Shown here piece by piece: positions 7,830-15,787 of a stretch of 64,000 nucleotides of DNA. A program made the position numbers and the translations under genes. The stretch comes from Bradyrhizobium algeriense. GTDB lineage: Bacteria; Pseudomonadota; Alphaproteobacteria; Rhizobiales; Xanthobacteraceae. The notes under the pieces were generated by a model. It saw nothing but the letters and a program-made list of their open reading frames with translations. It had not been told where the DNA came from and searched no databases. How positions within the stretch are numbered: the stretch's first letter is position 1; every line of letters begins with the position of its first letter. The stretch lies in assembly GCF_003062295.1 (NCBI RefSeq), contig NZ_PYCN01000022.1, positions 62,001 to 126,000 of the forward strand. Reading direction: 5' to 3'.

Positions 7830-7967
7830 ATGAAAGCAGTCACCGCCGCATTTGTTGCTGTGTTCGTTTTGTGGGTTGTTGATGTCAATTTCAACGGTGG
7901 CCGTTACACCGGCGCTGCCGTGCAGATGATCCGGCTGGCGGCCTCATCGATGGGTATTCGAATTTGA
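7830..7967 (+). CDS. Small single-helix membrane protein, 45 residues
   Basis: The short ORF encodes MKAVTAAFVAVFVLWVVDVN followed by FNGGRYTGAAVQMIRLAA and a Gly-Ile-Arg end. One membrane helix precedes a short basic periplasmic tail. The pattern helix-VD-NGGRYT resembles small conserved Bradyrhizobium proteins of unknown function. No strong Shine-Dalgarno is visible, and the stretch between 7618 and 7829 otherwise shows nothing I can support. Confidence 0.5.
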   Translation: MKAVTAAFVAVFVLWVVDVNFNGGRYTGAAVQMIRLAASSMGIRI

Positions 7968-8249
7968 GGCTCCCCGGCCGGCGGCCGTGTTGAAGCGGCG
8001 GGTCCGGCTTCAGCCCTCCGCCGACCTACCAAGGCCTGTGCTGCCTGCCGGGCAAATCACGCCAGCGCTTGGTCCAGTATCCGGTGTAAAAATATTCCCC
8101 TTTTGTTCTTACACAAATCTGTGCGCAATTGCACACGAGACCGCGGGCGCAGCGTGCACCCGGTCTTCCCTGCGCCCACTCTCCTTTTAAGAGGGGGAAA
8201 TCGAAGCAAGCCTCGGGCGGAATGCGCCGCGAGAACGCGAAGGTGTGTC

Positions 8250-8328
8250 GTAGGATGGGTAGAGCGAAGCGAAACCCATCGTCACGCGCGCCGGCTTGAT
8301 GGGTTTCGCTTCGCTCTACCCATCCTAC
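8250..8328. repeat. Perfect 31-bp inverted repeat, dispersed hairpin element
   Basis: Arms 8250-8280 and 8298-8328 are exact reverse complements over 31 bases (left arm begins GTAGGATGGGTAGAGCGAAG) with a 17-base spacer. It is related in layout to the GTAGGGTGGGTTAGCGAAGC element at 49135-49217. It lies just upstream of the zinc operon operator. Apart from this element and the operator, the gene-free stretch 7968-8378 holds nothing else I can support. Confidence 0.85.
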
Positions 8329-8354
8329 AGGTAGCCACCACGTGGACTCCCGTA

Positions 8355-8371
8355 ATGTTATATTATAACGT
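8355..8371. promoter_or_regulatory. Probable Zur operator
   Basis: ATGTTATATTATAACGT is an almost perfect palindrome (15 of 17 positions symmetric) and AT-rich in a GC-rich context. It has the TGTTATA-N-TATAACA character of alphaproteobacterial Zur boxes and lies just before the first gene of a zinc-uptake operon. Zinc-loaded Zur would repress here. Confidence 0.75.
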
Positions 8372-8378
8372 CTTTCCC

Positions 8379-8570
8379 ATGCCTCACGACCATTCCCACG
8401 ATCACGCGCACCATCACCACGGCCACGCCCATTCCCATGGCCCGGCGACGCCGCATCCGGCGCAGCCGGCCCCCTGGTCGATCCTGCGCATGACCGTGAC
8501 CGCGCGCCTTGCCGCGGCGCTGGCCGTCAGCGCTGGGCTATGGGTCGTCGTGCTGGTGGCGATGAGGTGA
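8379..8570 (+). CDS. His-rich single-pass membrane protein of the zinc operon
   Basis: The 63-residue protein begins MPHDHSHDHAHHHHGHAHSH, a dense metal-binding stretch, followed by a Pro/Ala linker and one membrane helix (ARLAAALAVSAGLWVVVLVA). It starts eight bases after the Zur-like palindrome and ends two bases before the ABC ATPase gene. A plausible role is to collect or buffer zinc beside the importer, because the binding protein of this operon has no His-rich loop. Function is inferred from composition and position only. Confidence 0.7.
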   Translation: MPHDHSHDHAHHHHGHAHSHGPATPHPAQPAPWSILRMTVTARLAAALAVSAGLWVVVLVAMR

Positions 8571-8572
8571 GC

Positions 8573-9328
8573 ATGGCGGCGCAGCTCAAATTCCACAACG
8601 TTACGCTCGGCTACGACCGGCACCCGGCCGTGCATCACCTCAAGGGCGAGGTCGCTTCCGGTGCGCTGCTGGCGGTGATCGGACCGAACGGCGCCGGCAA
8701 GTCGACGCTGTTTCGCGGGCTCGCCGGCATTTTGAAACCGCTCTCGGGATCGATCGATCTCGGCGGCCTCGATATCCGCGACATCGCCTATCTGCCGCAG
8801 AGCGTCGACATCGACCGGACTTTCCCGATTTCAGTGTTCGATCTGGTCGGCACCGGCCTGTGGCGCTCGACCGGGTTTTTCGGCGGCATGGGCAAATCAG
8901 CGCGGGACAAGATCACCAAGGCGCTCGCCGCCGTCGGCCTCAACGGTTTTGAAAACCGCTCGATCGGCACGCTGTCCGGCGGGCAGATGCAGCGCATGCT
9001 GTTCGCGCGCGTGCTGCTGCAGGACGCGCGCCTGATCGTGCTCGACGAGCCGTTCAACGCCATCGACGCGAAAACCTCGGCCGACCTGCTCGCGCTGGTG
9101 AAGCGCTGGCACGGCGAGGGCCGCACGGTGCTGGCCGCCCTGCACGACATGGAGCTGGTGCGCGACCATTTCCCCGAAACCTTGCTGCTCGCGCGCGGAC
9201 CGGTGGCCTGGGGCCCGACCGCGGAAGTGCTGACCACCGAAAACCTGATGGTGGCCTTGCGGATGTGCGAGGCGTTCGACGATACCGCCGCCGCCTGCGC
9301 GGACGACATGCCATCGCGGGCCGCCTGA
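8573..9328 (+). CDS. znuC: Zinc/manganese-type ABC transporter ATP-binding protein
   Basis: The 251-residue ATPase has a Walker A GPNGAGKST near residue 37, signature LSGGQMQRMLFAR, Walker B LIVLDEPF and switch His in ALHDMEL. It drives import of a divalent metal through the permease encoded next, with which it overlaps by one base (TGATG). Membership of the Zn/Mn/Fe group follows from the neighbouring ABC-3 permease and cluster A-I binding protein. The C-terminus adds an acidic, Cys-containing tail. The gene symbol is by analogy; the homologous AztA name would also fit. Confidence 0.85.
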   Translation: MAAQLKFHNVTLGYDRHPAVHHLKGEVASGALLAVIGPNGAGKSTLFRGLAGILKPLSGSIDLGGLDIRDIAYLPQSVDIDRTFPISVFDLVGTGLWRSTGFFGGMGKSARDKITKALAAVGLNGFENRSIGTLSGGQMQRMLFARVLLQDARLIVLDEPFNAIDAKTSADLLALVKRWHGEGRTVLAALHDMELVRDHFPETLLLARGPVAWGPTAEVLTTENLMVALRMCEAFDDTAAACADDMPSRAA

Positions 9329-10197
9329 TGCTGTACGACGCGCTGATCGCGCCCTTCACCGAATTCGAGTTCATGCGCCGCGCGCTCGCCGCCGTGATCG
9401 CGCTGGCGCTGGGCGCAGCACCAATCGGCGTGTTCCTGATGCTGCGGCGGATGAGTCTCGTCGGCGACGCCATGGCGCATGCGATCCTGCCGGGGGCTGC
9501 GATCGGCTTCCTCGTATCGGGCCTCAATTTGTTTGCGATGACGACCGGCGGGCTGATCGCGGGCTTTACGGTCGCGCTGCTCGCGGGTCTCGTCGCGCGC
9601 AACACGGAGCTGAAGGAGGACGCTTCGCTTGCGACCTTCTATCTGGTGTCGCTCGCGCTCGGCGTCACCATCGTTTCCGTCAAGGGCACCAATATCGATC
9701 TGCTGCACGTGCTGTTCGGCAACATTCTCGCAATGGACGACCAGACGCTGCTCGTCATCGCCTTCAACGCCACCCTCACGCTGCTGGTGATGGCGGTGAT
9801 CTACCGGCCGCTGGTGATCGAATGCGTCGATCCGCTGTTCCTGCGCACGGTCTCTCGCGCCGGGGCGCCCGCGCATCTGGCGTTTCTGGCGCTGGTCGTG
9901 ATCAACCTCGTCAACGGCTTTCACGCCCTCGGCACGCTGCTCGGCGTCGGGTTGATGATCCTGCCCGCCGGCATCGCGCGGTTCTGGTCGCGCGACATTA
10001 CCGGCATGATCTGCATCGCGGTCGCCAGCGCCATTGTCTCCGGCTATGCCGGGCTGGTGCTGTCGTTCCAGACCCGGATTCCCTCGGGGCCGGCGATCAT
10101 ACTCGTGGCGGCAGGGCTCTATCTGGCGTCGCTGTTGTTCGGCAATGTCAGCGGCCTGGTGCGGCAGTTGTTTCCCGGCCGTCACCTCGAGGCGTGA
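9328..10197 (+). CDS. znuB: Zinc/manganese-type ABC transporter permease (ABC-3 family)
   Basis: The 289-residue protein has about eight membrane helices and typical ABC-3 motifs: SLVGDAMAHAILPGAAIGF early, the coupling region LKEDASLATFYLVSLALGV, and VGLMILPAGIARFWSRD late. It is the membrane channel for the metal delivered by the binding protein at 10200. It overlaps the ATPase gene by one base, and the binding protein gene starts three bases after its stop, so the three are one operon. Confidence 0.87.
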   Translation: MLYDALIAPFTEFEFMRRALAAVIALALGAAPIGVFLMLRRMSLVGDAMAHAILPGAAIGFLVSGLNLFAMTTGGLIAGFTVALLAGLVARNTELKEDASLATFYLVSLALGVTIVSVKGTNIDLLHVLFGNILAMDDQTLLVIAFNATLTLLVMAVIYRPLVIECVDPLFLRTVSRAGAPAHLAFLALVVINLVNGFHALGTLLGVGLMILPAGIARFWSRDITGMICIAVASAIVSGYAGLVLSFQTRIPSGPAIILVAAGLYLASLLFGNVSGLVRQLFPGRHLEA

Positions 10198-10199
10198 AG

Positions 10200-11072
10200 A
10201 TGCAGCGACTGTGTTTGCTTATCTGTTTGGGATTGATCGCGGTCAGCAGCCCAGTGCGGGCGCAGGACCGGCTCAACGTCGTCGCCAGCTTCTCGATCCT
10301 TGGCGATTTCGTTCGCAATGTCGGCGGCGACCGGGTCAACGTCACCACGCTGGTCGGCCCCAACAGCGATGCACATGTCTATGTGCCGACGCCGGCGGAT
10401 GCAAAGAGGGTGGCGGACGCGAAGCTCGTCTTCGTCAACGGTCTCGGGTTCGAGGGCTGGCTGTCGCGGCTGTTGAAGGCCGCCGGCGGCAAGGCTTCCA
10501 TCGTGACTACGACATCAGGCATCGCGCCGCTCAAGCTCGGCTCGATAGCCGATCCGCATGCCTGGCAATCGGTCGCCAACGCGAAGGTCTATGTCGCCAA
10601 TATCCGCGATGCGCTGGTGGCGGCGGCTCCCGCTGATGCCGGTGCCTTCAAAGCTAATGCGGCTGCCTATCTGGCCGATCTCGACGCGCTGGACCGCGAA
10701 CTGCGCGAGGCGATCGCGAAAATTCCGGAAAGCCGGCGCAAGGTGATCTCGACCCACAATGCCTTCGGCTATTTCGCCGCCGCCTATGGTGTTGAATTCA
10801 TCGCGCCGCTCGGCGTCTCGACCGAATCCGAGGCCAGCGCCCGCGACATCGCCAAGATCATCACCCAGATCAGGGCCACCAAAATACCGGCCGTGTTTCT
10901 GGAAGATATCACCGACCCTCGCCTGATGGGCCGGATCTCGGCCGAGACCGGCGCCAGGGTCGGCGGAACGCTGTATTCGGATAGCTTGACCGGCGAAAAG
11001 GGCGATTCTCCCACTTACATTGCGATGGTCAGGCACAATATAAAGGCCCTGACCAGCGCGCTGAGCCCATAG
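10200..11072 (+). CDS. znuA: Zinc ABC transporter substrate-binding protein (cluster A-I)
   Basis: The 290-residue protein carries a signal peptide ending near SSPVRAQD. Likely metal ligands are His59 (SDAHVY), His120 (ADPHAW), His186 (STHNAFGY) and Asp261 (YSDSL), the set typical of zinc and manganese binding proteins. It lacks the His/Asp-rich flexible loop of canonical ZnuA, so it is closer to the AztC type. It captures metal in the periplasm for the upstream permease. The Zur-like operator makes zinc the most likely substrate. Confidence 0.87.
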   Translation: MQRLCLLICLGLIAVSSPVRAQDRLNVVASFSILGDFVRNVGGDRVNVTTLVGPNSDAHVYVPTPADAKRVADAKLVFVNGLGFEGWLSRLLKAAGGKASIVTTTSGIAPLKLGSIADPHAWQSVANAKVYVANIRDALVAAAPADAGAFKANAAAYLADLDALDRELREAIAKIPESRRKVISTHNAFGYFAAAYGVEFIAPLGVSTESEASARDIAKIITQIRATKIPAVFLEDITDPRLMGRISAETGARVGGTLYSDSLTGEKGDSPTYIAMVRHNIKALTSALSP

Positions 11073-11129
11073 GGCAGGGGCCCTCCTTGCCTGCCGGCGC
11101 GCCCAATACAATTCCGCTCCGGAGCGACT

Positions 11130-12185
11130 ATGCCAGATTTGACGTCCCAAAAAATTCCAGTGACCGTGCTGACGGGCTATCTCGGCGCCGGCAAGACCAC
11201 GCTTTTGAACCGCATCCTGTCGGAAAACCACGGCAAGAAATACGCCGTCATCGTCAACGAATTCGGCGAGATCGGCATCGACAACGACCTCATCATCGGC
11301 GCCGACGAAGAAGTGTTCGAGATGAACAATGGCTGCGTCTGCTGTACCGTGCGCGGCGACCTCGTGCGCATCATGGACGGGTTGATGAAGCGCAAGGGCA
11401 AGTTCGACGCCATCATCGTCGAGACCACGGGATTGGCCGATCCGGCCCCGGTGGCGCAGACTTTTTTCGTCGACGAAGACGTACAGAAGAACGCCCGGCT
11501 CGATGCGGTCGTCACCGTCGCCGACGCCAAATGGCTGAGCGATCGTCTGAAGGATGCGCCGGAAGCCAAGAATCAGATCGCATTCGCCGACGTGATCGTG
11601 CTGAACAAGACGGACCTCGTCTCCAAGCCAGAGCTGGCCGAAGTCGAGGCCCGCATCCGCGGCATCAACCCTTACGCAAAGCTGCACCGCACCGAGCGCT
11701 GCAAGGTGGCGCTGTCGGATGTGCTGGAACGCGGCGCGTTCGACCTGGATCGCATCCTGGAGATCGAGCCGGAATTCCTCGATGCCGGCGATGGCCATGA
11801 TCATCACCACGACCACGATCATCATCATGGGCACGACCACCACGATCACGGCCACAGCCATGGCGGGTTGAAGCATTACCATGACGAGGACATGCAATCG
11901 TTGTCGCTGCGGTCGGACAAGCCGCTCGACCCGACTCTATTCATGCCCTGGCTGCAAAACCTCGTCGCCACCGAGGGGCAGAAGATCCTGCGCTCGAAAG
12001 GCATCCTCGCCTTCACCGACGACGATGACCGCTACGTCTTCCAGGGCGTGCACATGATGCTGGAGGGCGATCACCAGCGGAAGTGGAAGGACGGCGAGGC
12101 GCGCGAAAGCCGCGTCGTCTTCATCGGCCGCGAATTGCCGGAGCAGATGATCCGCGACGGCTTTGAAAGCTGTATCGTCACGTGA
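11130..12185 (+). CDS. CobW/COG0523 family zinc metallochaperone GTPase
   Basis: The 351-residue protein has Walker A GYLGAGKTT (residues 16-24), the metal-binding CVCC motif (69-72), Walker B ETTGLADP and the guanine motif NKTD (159-162). A His/Asp stretch spans residues 223-250, followed by the CobW C-terminal domain. Such GTPases deliver zinc to client enzymes under zinc limitation (ZagA/ZigA type). It lies 57 bases after the binding protein gene in the zinc operon and overlaps the next gene by four bases. Confidence 0.9.
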   Translation: MPDLTSQKIPVTVLTGYLGAGKTTLLNRILSENHGKKYAVIVNEFGEIGIDNDLIIGADEEVFEMNNGCVCCTVRGDLVRIMDGLMKRKGKFDAIIVETTGLADPAPVAQTFFVDEDVQKNARLDAVVTVADAKWLSDRLKDAPEAKNQIAFADVIVLNKTDLVSKPELAEVEARIRGINPYAKLHRTERCKVALSDVLERGAFDLDRILEIEPEFLDAGDGHDHHHDHDHHHGHDHHDHGHSHGGLKHYHDEDMQSLSLRSDKPLDPTLFMPWLQNLVATEGQKILRSKGILAFTDDDDRYVFQGVHMMLEGDHQRKWKDGEARESRVVFIGRELPEQMIRDGFESCIVT

Positions 12186-13201
12186 TGAAAGAGTTCGATC
12201 CGGGCGAAGCGCCCTCCATCGCTTCCATCACCGACCAGGTGCGGGCGTTGCCTGTCGGCATGCCCGTCAGCTCGATCCATTTCCTCGGCGATACCGCGGT
12301 GTTTGTCGGTGCCGAGGAGCACGCGGCGATGGTGGACCAGGCGGGCGAAGTCTCGAAAGTCACCATCCACGGCGGCGCCGTCCTATGTGCGGCGTCCGAC
12401 GGCAAGCGAATCGTCACCGGCGGCGATGATGGCAAGGTCGTTGCGCTCGACGCCAAGGGCGAGGTCACGGTGCTGGCGACCGACGCAAAGCGGCGCTGGA
12501 TCGATAACGTCGCGCTGCATCCCGATGGCGCCGTGGCGTGGTCGGCCGGCAAGACCGCGTTCGTCCGCAGCGGCAAGGGCGAGGAAAAGAGTTTTGATGC
12601 GCCCTCGACCGTCGGCGGGCTTGCTTTCGCGCCCAAGGGATTGCGCGTGGCGGTCGCCCACTACAACGGCGTGACGCTGTGGTTTCCCAACATGGCGGCG
12701 AAGCCGGAATTTCTGGAATGGGCCGGCTCGCATCTCGCCGTCACCTTCAGCCCGGACAACAAATTCCTCGTCACCGCGATGCACGAGCCGGCGCTGCACG
12801 GCTGGCGGCTTGCCGATAACAGGCACATGCGGATGAGCGGCTATCCCGGCCGCGTCCGCTCGATGTCGTGGAGCACGGGCGGCAAGGGGCTCGCCACCTC
12901 GGGCGCCGATACCGTGATCATCTGGCCGTTCGCCAGCAAGGACGGTCCGATGGGCAAGGAGCCCGCGATGCTGGCGCCGCTGCAGGCGCGCGTCTCCATG
13001 GTCGCCTGTCATCCGAAGCAGGACATCATGGCCGCAGGCTATGGCGACGGCACCGTGCTGATCGTGCGGCTCGAGGACGGCGCGGAAATCCTGGTGCGCC
13101 GCAATGGCAGCGAGCCGGTCTCTGCGCTGGCCTGGAACGCCAAGGGTACGCTGCTGGCCTTCGGCACCGAGGACGGCGACGCCGGGATGCTGGAGTTTTA
13201 A
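12182..13201 (+). CDS. WD40 repeat protein linked to the CobW gene
   Basis: The 339-residue cytosolic protein consists of a beta-propeller with repeating units such as GGAVLCAASDGKRIVTGGDD, LAVTFSPDNKFLVTAMHEP and VSALAWNAKGTLLAFGTEDG. It has no signal peptide. Translation is coupled to cobW by an ATGA overlap; the same cobW-WD40 pairing is common in alphaproteobacteria, where the WD40 protein may scaffold metal delivery, but its biochemical role is unknown. An eroded second copy of parts of this gene lies at 13956-14102. Confidence 0.8.
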   Translation: MMKEFDPGEAPSIASITDQVRALPVGMPVSSIHFLGDTAVFVGAEEHAAMVDQAGEVSKVTIHGGAVLCAASDGKRIVTGGDDGKVVALDAKGEVTVLATDAKRRWIDNVALHPDGAVAWSAGKTAFVRSGKGEEKSFDAPSTVGGLAFAPKGLRVAVAHYNGVTLWFPNMAAKPEFLEWAGSHLAVTFSPDNKFLVTAMHEPALHGWRLADNRHMRMSGYPGRVRSMSWSTGGKGLATSGADTVIIWPFASKDGPMGKEPAMLAPLQARVSMVACHPKQDIMAAGYGDGTVLIVRLEDGAEILVRRNGSEPVSALAWNAKGTLLAFGTEDGDAGMLEF

Positions 13202-13234
13202 TCGATCCGTCGTATTCAGCCGTTATGTGGGGCC

Positions 13235-13951
13235 ATGCGGTTTCTAACGACCTTCCAGATTCACGATTTTCTCGACACGCTGGTCAGTCTGACCGCCGCG
13301 TTCGTGCTCGGCACCTTGATCGGTGCGGAGCGGCAATATCGGCAGCGCACCGCGGGCTTGCGCACCAATGTGCTGGTCGCCGTTGGCGCAGCGGCCTTCG
13401 TCGACCTTGCCATGAACCTGACCGCTGCCGAGGGTGCGGTGCGCGTGATTGCCTACGTCGTGTCGGGGATCGGCTTCCTCGGAGCCGGCGTCATCATGAA
13501 ACAGGGCATGGACGTGCGCGGCCTCAACACCGCGGCGACGCTGTGGGCATCGGCCGCGGTCGGATCCTGCGCCGGCGCCGACATGGTCGCCCAGGCGGTG
13601 GCGCTGACGGTCTTCGTGATCGCCGGCAATACGTTGCTGCGTCCCCTCGTGAACGCGATCAATCGGATTCCGCTCAACGAGCAGTCGTTGGAAGCAACCT
13701 ATTATTTCAAGCTCGCGGTCACCCCTGAAGCGCTGCCCGATATGCGCGACCGCCTGGTGGAGAGGCTGGAAGCCGCCAACTATCCGGTGGCCGATGTCAA
13801 TGTGGTCGAACTCGGCGACAATCTCCTGGAGATCGTGGCGACGCTGGTCAGCACCGCGGTCAATCCCAACGAACTCAATCCCGTTGTGGTCGACCTGCAG
13901 CACCAAGCCGGCGTAAGACATGCCACCTGGGAAGTGAGCACGACGGATTAG
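13235..13951 (+). CDS. MgtC/SapB family membrane protein
   Basis: The 238-residue protein has the MgtC membrane domain: LGTLIGAERQYRQRTAGLRT, VSGIGFLGAGVIMK and GLNTAATLWASAAVG, followed by a soluble C-terminal ACT-like region (about residues 150-238). MgtC proteins support growth under low Mg2+ and modulate the F-type ATPase in pathogens; the role in free-living bacteria is less clear. It sits between the intact WD40 gene and a WD40 remnant, so it may have been moved here by the same event that made the remnant. Confidence 0.87.
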   Translation: MRFLTTFQIHDFLDTLVSLTAAFVLGTLIGAERQYRQRTAGLRTNVLVAVGAAAFVDLAMNLTAAEGAVRVIAYVVSGIGFLGAGVIMKQGMDVRGLNTAATLWASAAVGSCAGADMVAQAVALTVFVIAGNTLLRPLVNAINRIPLNEQSLEATYYFKLAVTPEALPDMRDRLVERLEAANYPVADVNVVELGDNLLEIVATLVSTAVNPNELNPVVVDLQHQAGVRHATWEVSTTD

Positions 13952-13955
13952 TTCC

Positions 13956-14102
13956 GCCATGCATGAGCCGGCACCGTGCTGAACGTGCGGCTCGAGGACG
14001 GCGTGGAAATCCTGGTGCGCTGCAATGGCAGCCTGGAACGCCAAGGGCACGCTGCTGGCTTTCGGCACCGAGGATGGCGATGCCGAAATCCTCGAATTTT
14101 AG
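13956..14102 (+). pseudogene. Eroded partial copy of the WD40 gene at 12182-13201
   Basis: The stretch begins with a match to 12777-12792 (ATGCATGAGCCGG against ATGCACGAGCCGG), then jumps to a match with 13049-13201, ending at the equivalent stop codon. About 260 bases between the two matched blocks are missing, and about 20 further bases are missing within the second block. No intact frame remains. It is a relic of a duplicated WD40 gene. Confidence 0.8.
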
Positions 14103-14187
14103 GTGTTTCGAGCGGGCGCTGGTTCCCCGAGGAACCATGCGCCCCGCCGGCCGTTGAAGCTTACGAACAAATTCGTGGGGTTGAACG

Positions 14188-14523
14188 ATGCCTGCCGATG
14201 ACCGCCAACGCGAATACCGACGGGAAATGTTGCTCGCGTCCCTGCTGATCGCGGCGGGGCTGGCCGCCTCAGCGCTTGCACTGACCGCGCTCACCTCGCG
14301 CGATGCCCAGAAAATCGCGCAGGCGACGCCGCCTACGCAATCGACGCCGGGCGCGGAGACGAAACCGCCCGCGCCACCCGAGCCGGGCACGACCGGCCAG
14401 AGACCCTCAGACGTTCCGCCGCAACCGGCCCGGCCCGACCCGGACGCGCAGAAGCGGGGCGCTCAGCCCGCGCTGCCGCCGGCGCCGGCAGAGAAGGCTG
14501 CGCCGCCGATCCGCGAGAAATGA
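14188..14523 (+). CDS. Pro-rich single-pass membrane protein, unknown function
   Basis: The 111-residue protein has a charged N-terminus (MPADDRQREYRREM), one hydrophobic helix (LLASLLIAAGLAASALALTA) and a low-complexity Pro/Ala/Glu tail with KPPAPPEPG and PAPAEKAAPP. The topology suggests an inner-membrane anchor with a periplasmic extended tail. I recognise no family. No strong Shine-Dalgarno is visible. The frame is supported by codon-position GC bias but remains a prediction. Confidence 0.5.
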   Translation: MPADDRQREYRREMLLASLLIAAGLAASALALTALTSRDAQKIAQATPPTQSTPGAETKPPAPPEPGTTGQRPSDVPPQPARPDPDAQKRGAQPALPPAPAEKAAPPIREK

Positions 14524-14714
14524 TCCCACTTTCGCCGCCCTGATTGTGCAATCGCAAAATCGTGGGCCGCCGAAATCTGCGGTGCGCTCTGACGCGTCAT
14601 TGTGCAGCTAAGTGCCCCCATCGCCTCGTATCAATTCGTAGGAGGGGGCGCAGGCGCCGCCTTCGAACGCCTTGTGTTGATCCCCAACAAGCGGTTAGGC
14701 TTGCTGCAATAACA

Positions 14715-14739
14715 GCCGGCGGGTCGAATAACCGCCGGC
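14715..14739. promoter_or_regulatory. Perfect 8-bp inverted repeat upstream of the dioxygenase
   Basis: GCCGGCGG and CCGCCGGC face each other across the spacer GTCGAATAA, 17 bases before the dioxygenase ATG. It could be an operator or an RNA hairpin near the ribosome binding site. The rest of 14524-14756 shows nothing else. Confidence 0.35.
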
Positions 14740-14756
14740 AGCTCTGGGAGTGACGC

Positions 14757-15698
14757 ATGCGTGAGTTAACGCCTGAAACGATCACGGACGCCGTGCTCGA
14801 CCAGATGGCGACAACGCCGGACCCGCGCCTTAAAACGATCATGGCGTCGGCGGTCAAGCACCTCCATGCCTTCGCCCGAGAGGTCAACCTGACGCCGGCG
14901 GAATGGATCAAGGGCATCGAATTCATGACCGCCGCCGGCAAGATGTGCTCGCCGGAACGGCAGGAATTCATCCTGCTGTCCGACACGCTCGGCCTCTCGG
15001 CGCTCGTCAACGGCCTGCACGACGCCACCGCGCTGGAGGAAGCCACCCATACCAGCCTGCTCGGCCCATTTTACCGCGAGGCCACGCCGACGCTCGCCGC
15101 CGGCAGCTCGATCGCCAAAAATCCGAAGCCGGGCAGCGAATGCGTGCTTTACGGCCGCGTCACCGATGCCACCGGCAAGCCGGTCGCTGGCGCCACTGTC
15201 TCGATCTGGCAGACCGGCGCCGACGGGCTCTACGACATTCAGGCCAGCGCGACATCGGTCGATTATCGCGGCGTGTTCGCAACCGACGCGGATGGGCTCT
15301 ATGTGCTGCGCACCGTGAAACCACTCGGATACTCGATCCCGATGGATGGGCCGGTCGGCACCATGGTGAAGGCGCAGGCACGGCATGGCATGCGGCCGGC
15401 GCATATTCACTTCCTGGTCGGCGCGCCCGGGTATCGTGAACTCGTCACTGCGCTCTATCTGCGCGACGATCCGCATTTGGCTGACGATGTCGTATTCGGC
15501 TCGTCGGGCGATCTCGCCGTCGACGTGGCGGCAAACGATCCGGACTGCCCGATCAAGGGGATGCCGAGCATCCGCTTCGACATGCGCCTTTCGCGCGAAA
15601 GCGAGGCCGACAAGACCAGCGGGCGCGTCGGCGCCGATCCGTCGGCGATCATGAAAAAATCCACCAAAAATGAACCCGCGCCGGTGGGAGCCAAATAG
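14757..15698 (+). CDS. Intradiol ring-cleavage dioxygenase (catechol or hydroxyquinol type)
   Basis: Cleaves a dihydroxylated aromatic ring between the hydroxyl groups using non-haem Fe(III). The 313-residue protein has the N-terminal dimer domain (residues 1-100) and the catalytic beta-sandwich, with Fe ligands visible as Tyr in GLYDIQ, Tyr in PLGYSIP and two His in RPAHIHFLV. The length and the GPFY motif near residue 102 fit catechol 1,2- or hydroxyquinol 1,2-dioxygenases rather than protocatechuate 3,4-dioxygenase. It is followed after 89 bases by a Liv-type ABC importer on the same strand, which may bring in the aromatic precursor. Confidence 0.88.
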   Translation: MRELTPETITDAVLDQMATTPDPRLKTIMASAVKHLHAFAREVNLTPAEWIKGIEFMTAAGKMCSPERQEFILLSDTLGLSALVNGLHDATALEEATHTSLLGPFYREATPTLAAGSSIAKNPKPGSECVLYGRVTDATGKPVAGATVSIWQTGADGLYDIQASATSVDYRGVFATDADGLYVLRTVKPLGYSIPMDGPVGTMVKAQARHGMRPAHIHFLVGAPGYRELVTALYLRDDPHLADDVVFGSSGDLAVDVAANDPDCPIKGMPSIRFDMRLSRESEADKTSGRVGADPSAIMKKSTKNEPAPVGAK

Positions 15699-15787
15699 CC
15701 TCGGTCTGACCTAACCATTCGCAGCGACCGGACGGAGATCCGGCGGAGCCGTAATGACTGACAACAACGACAAATGAGGGGGATTCA

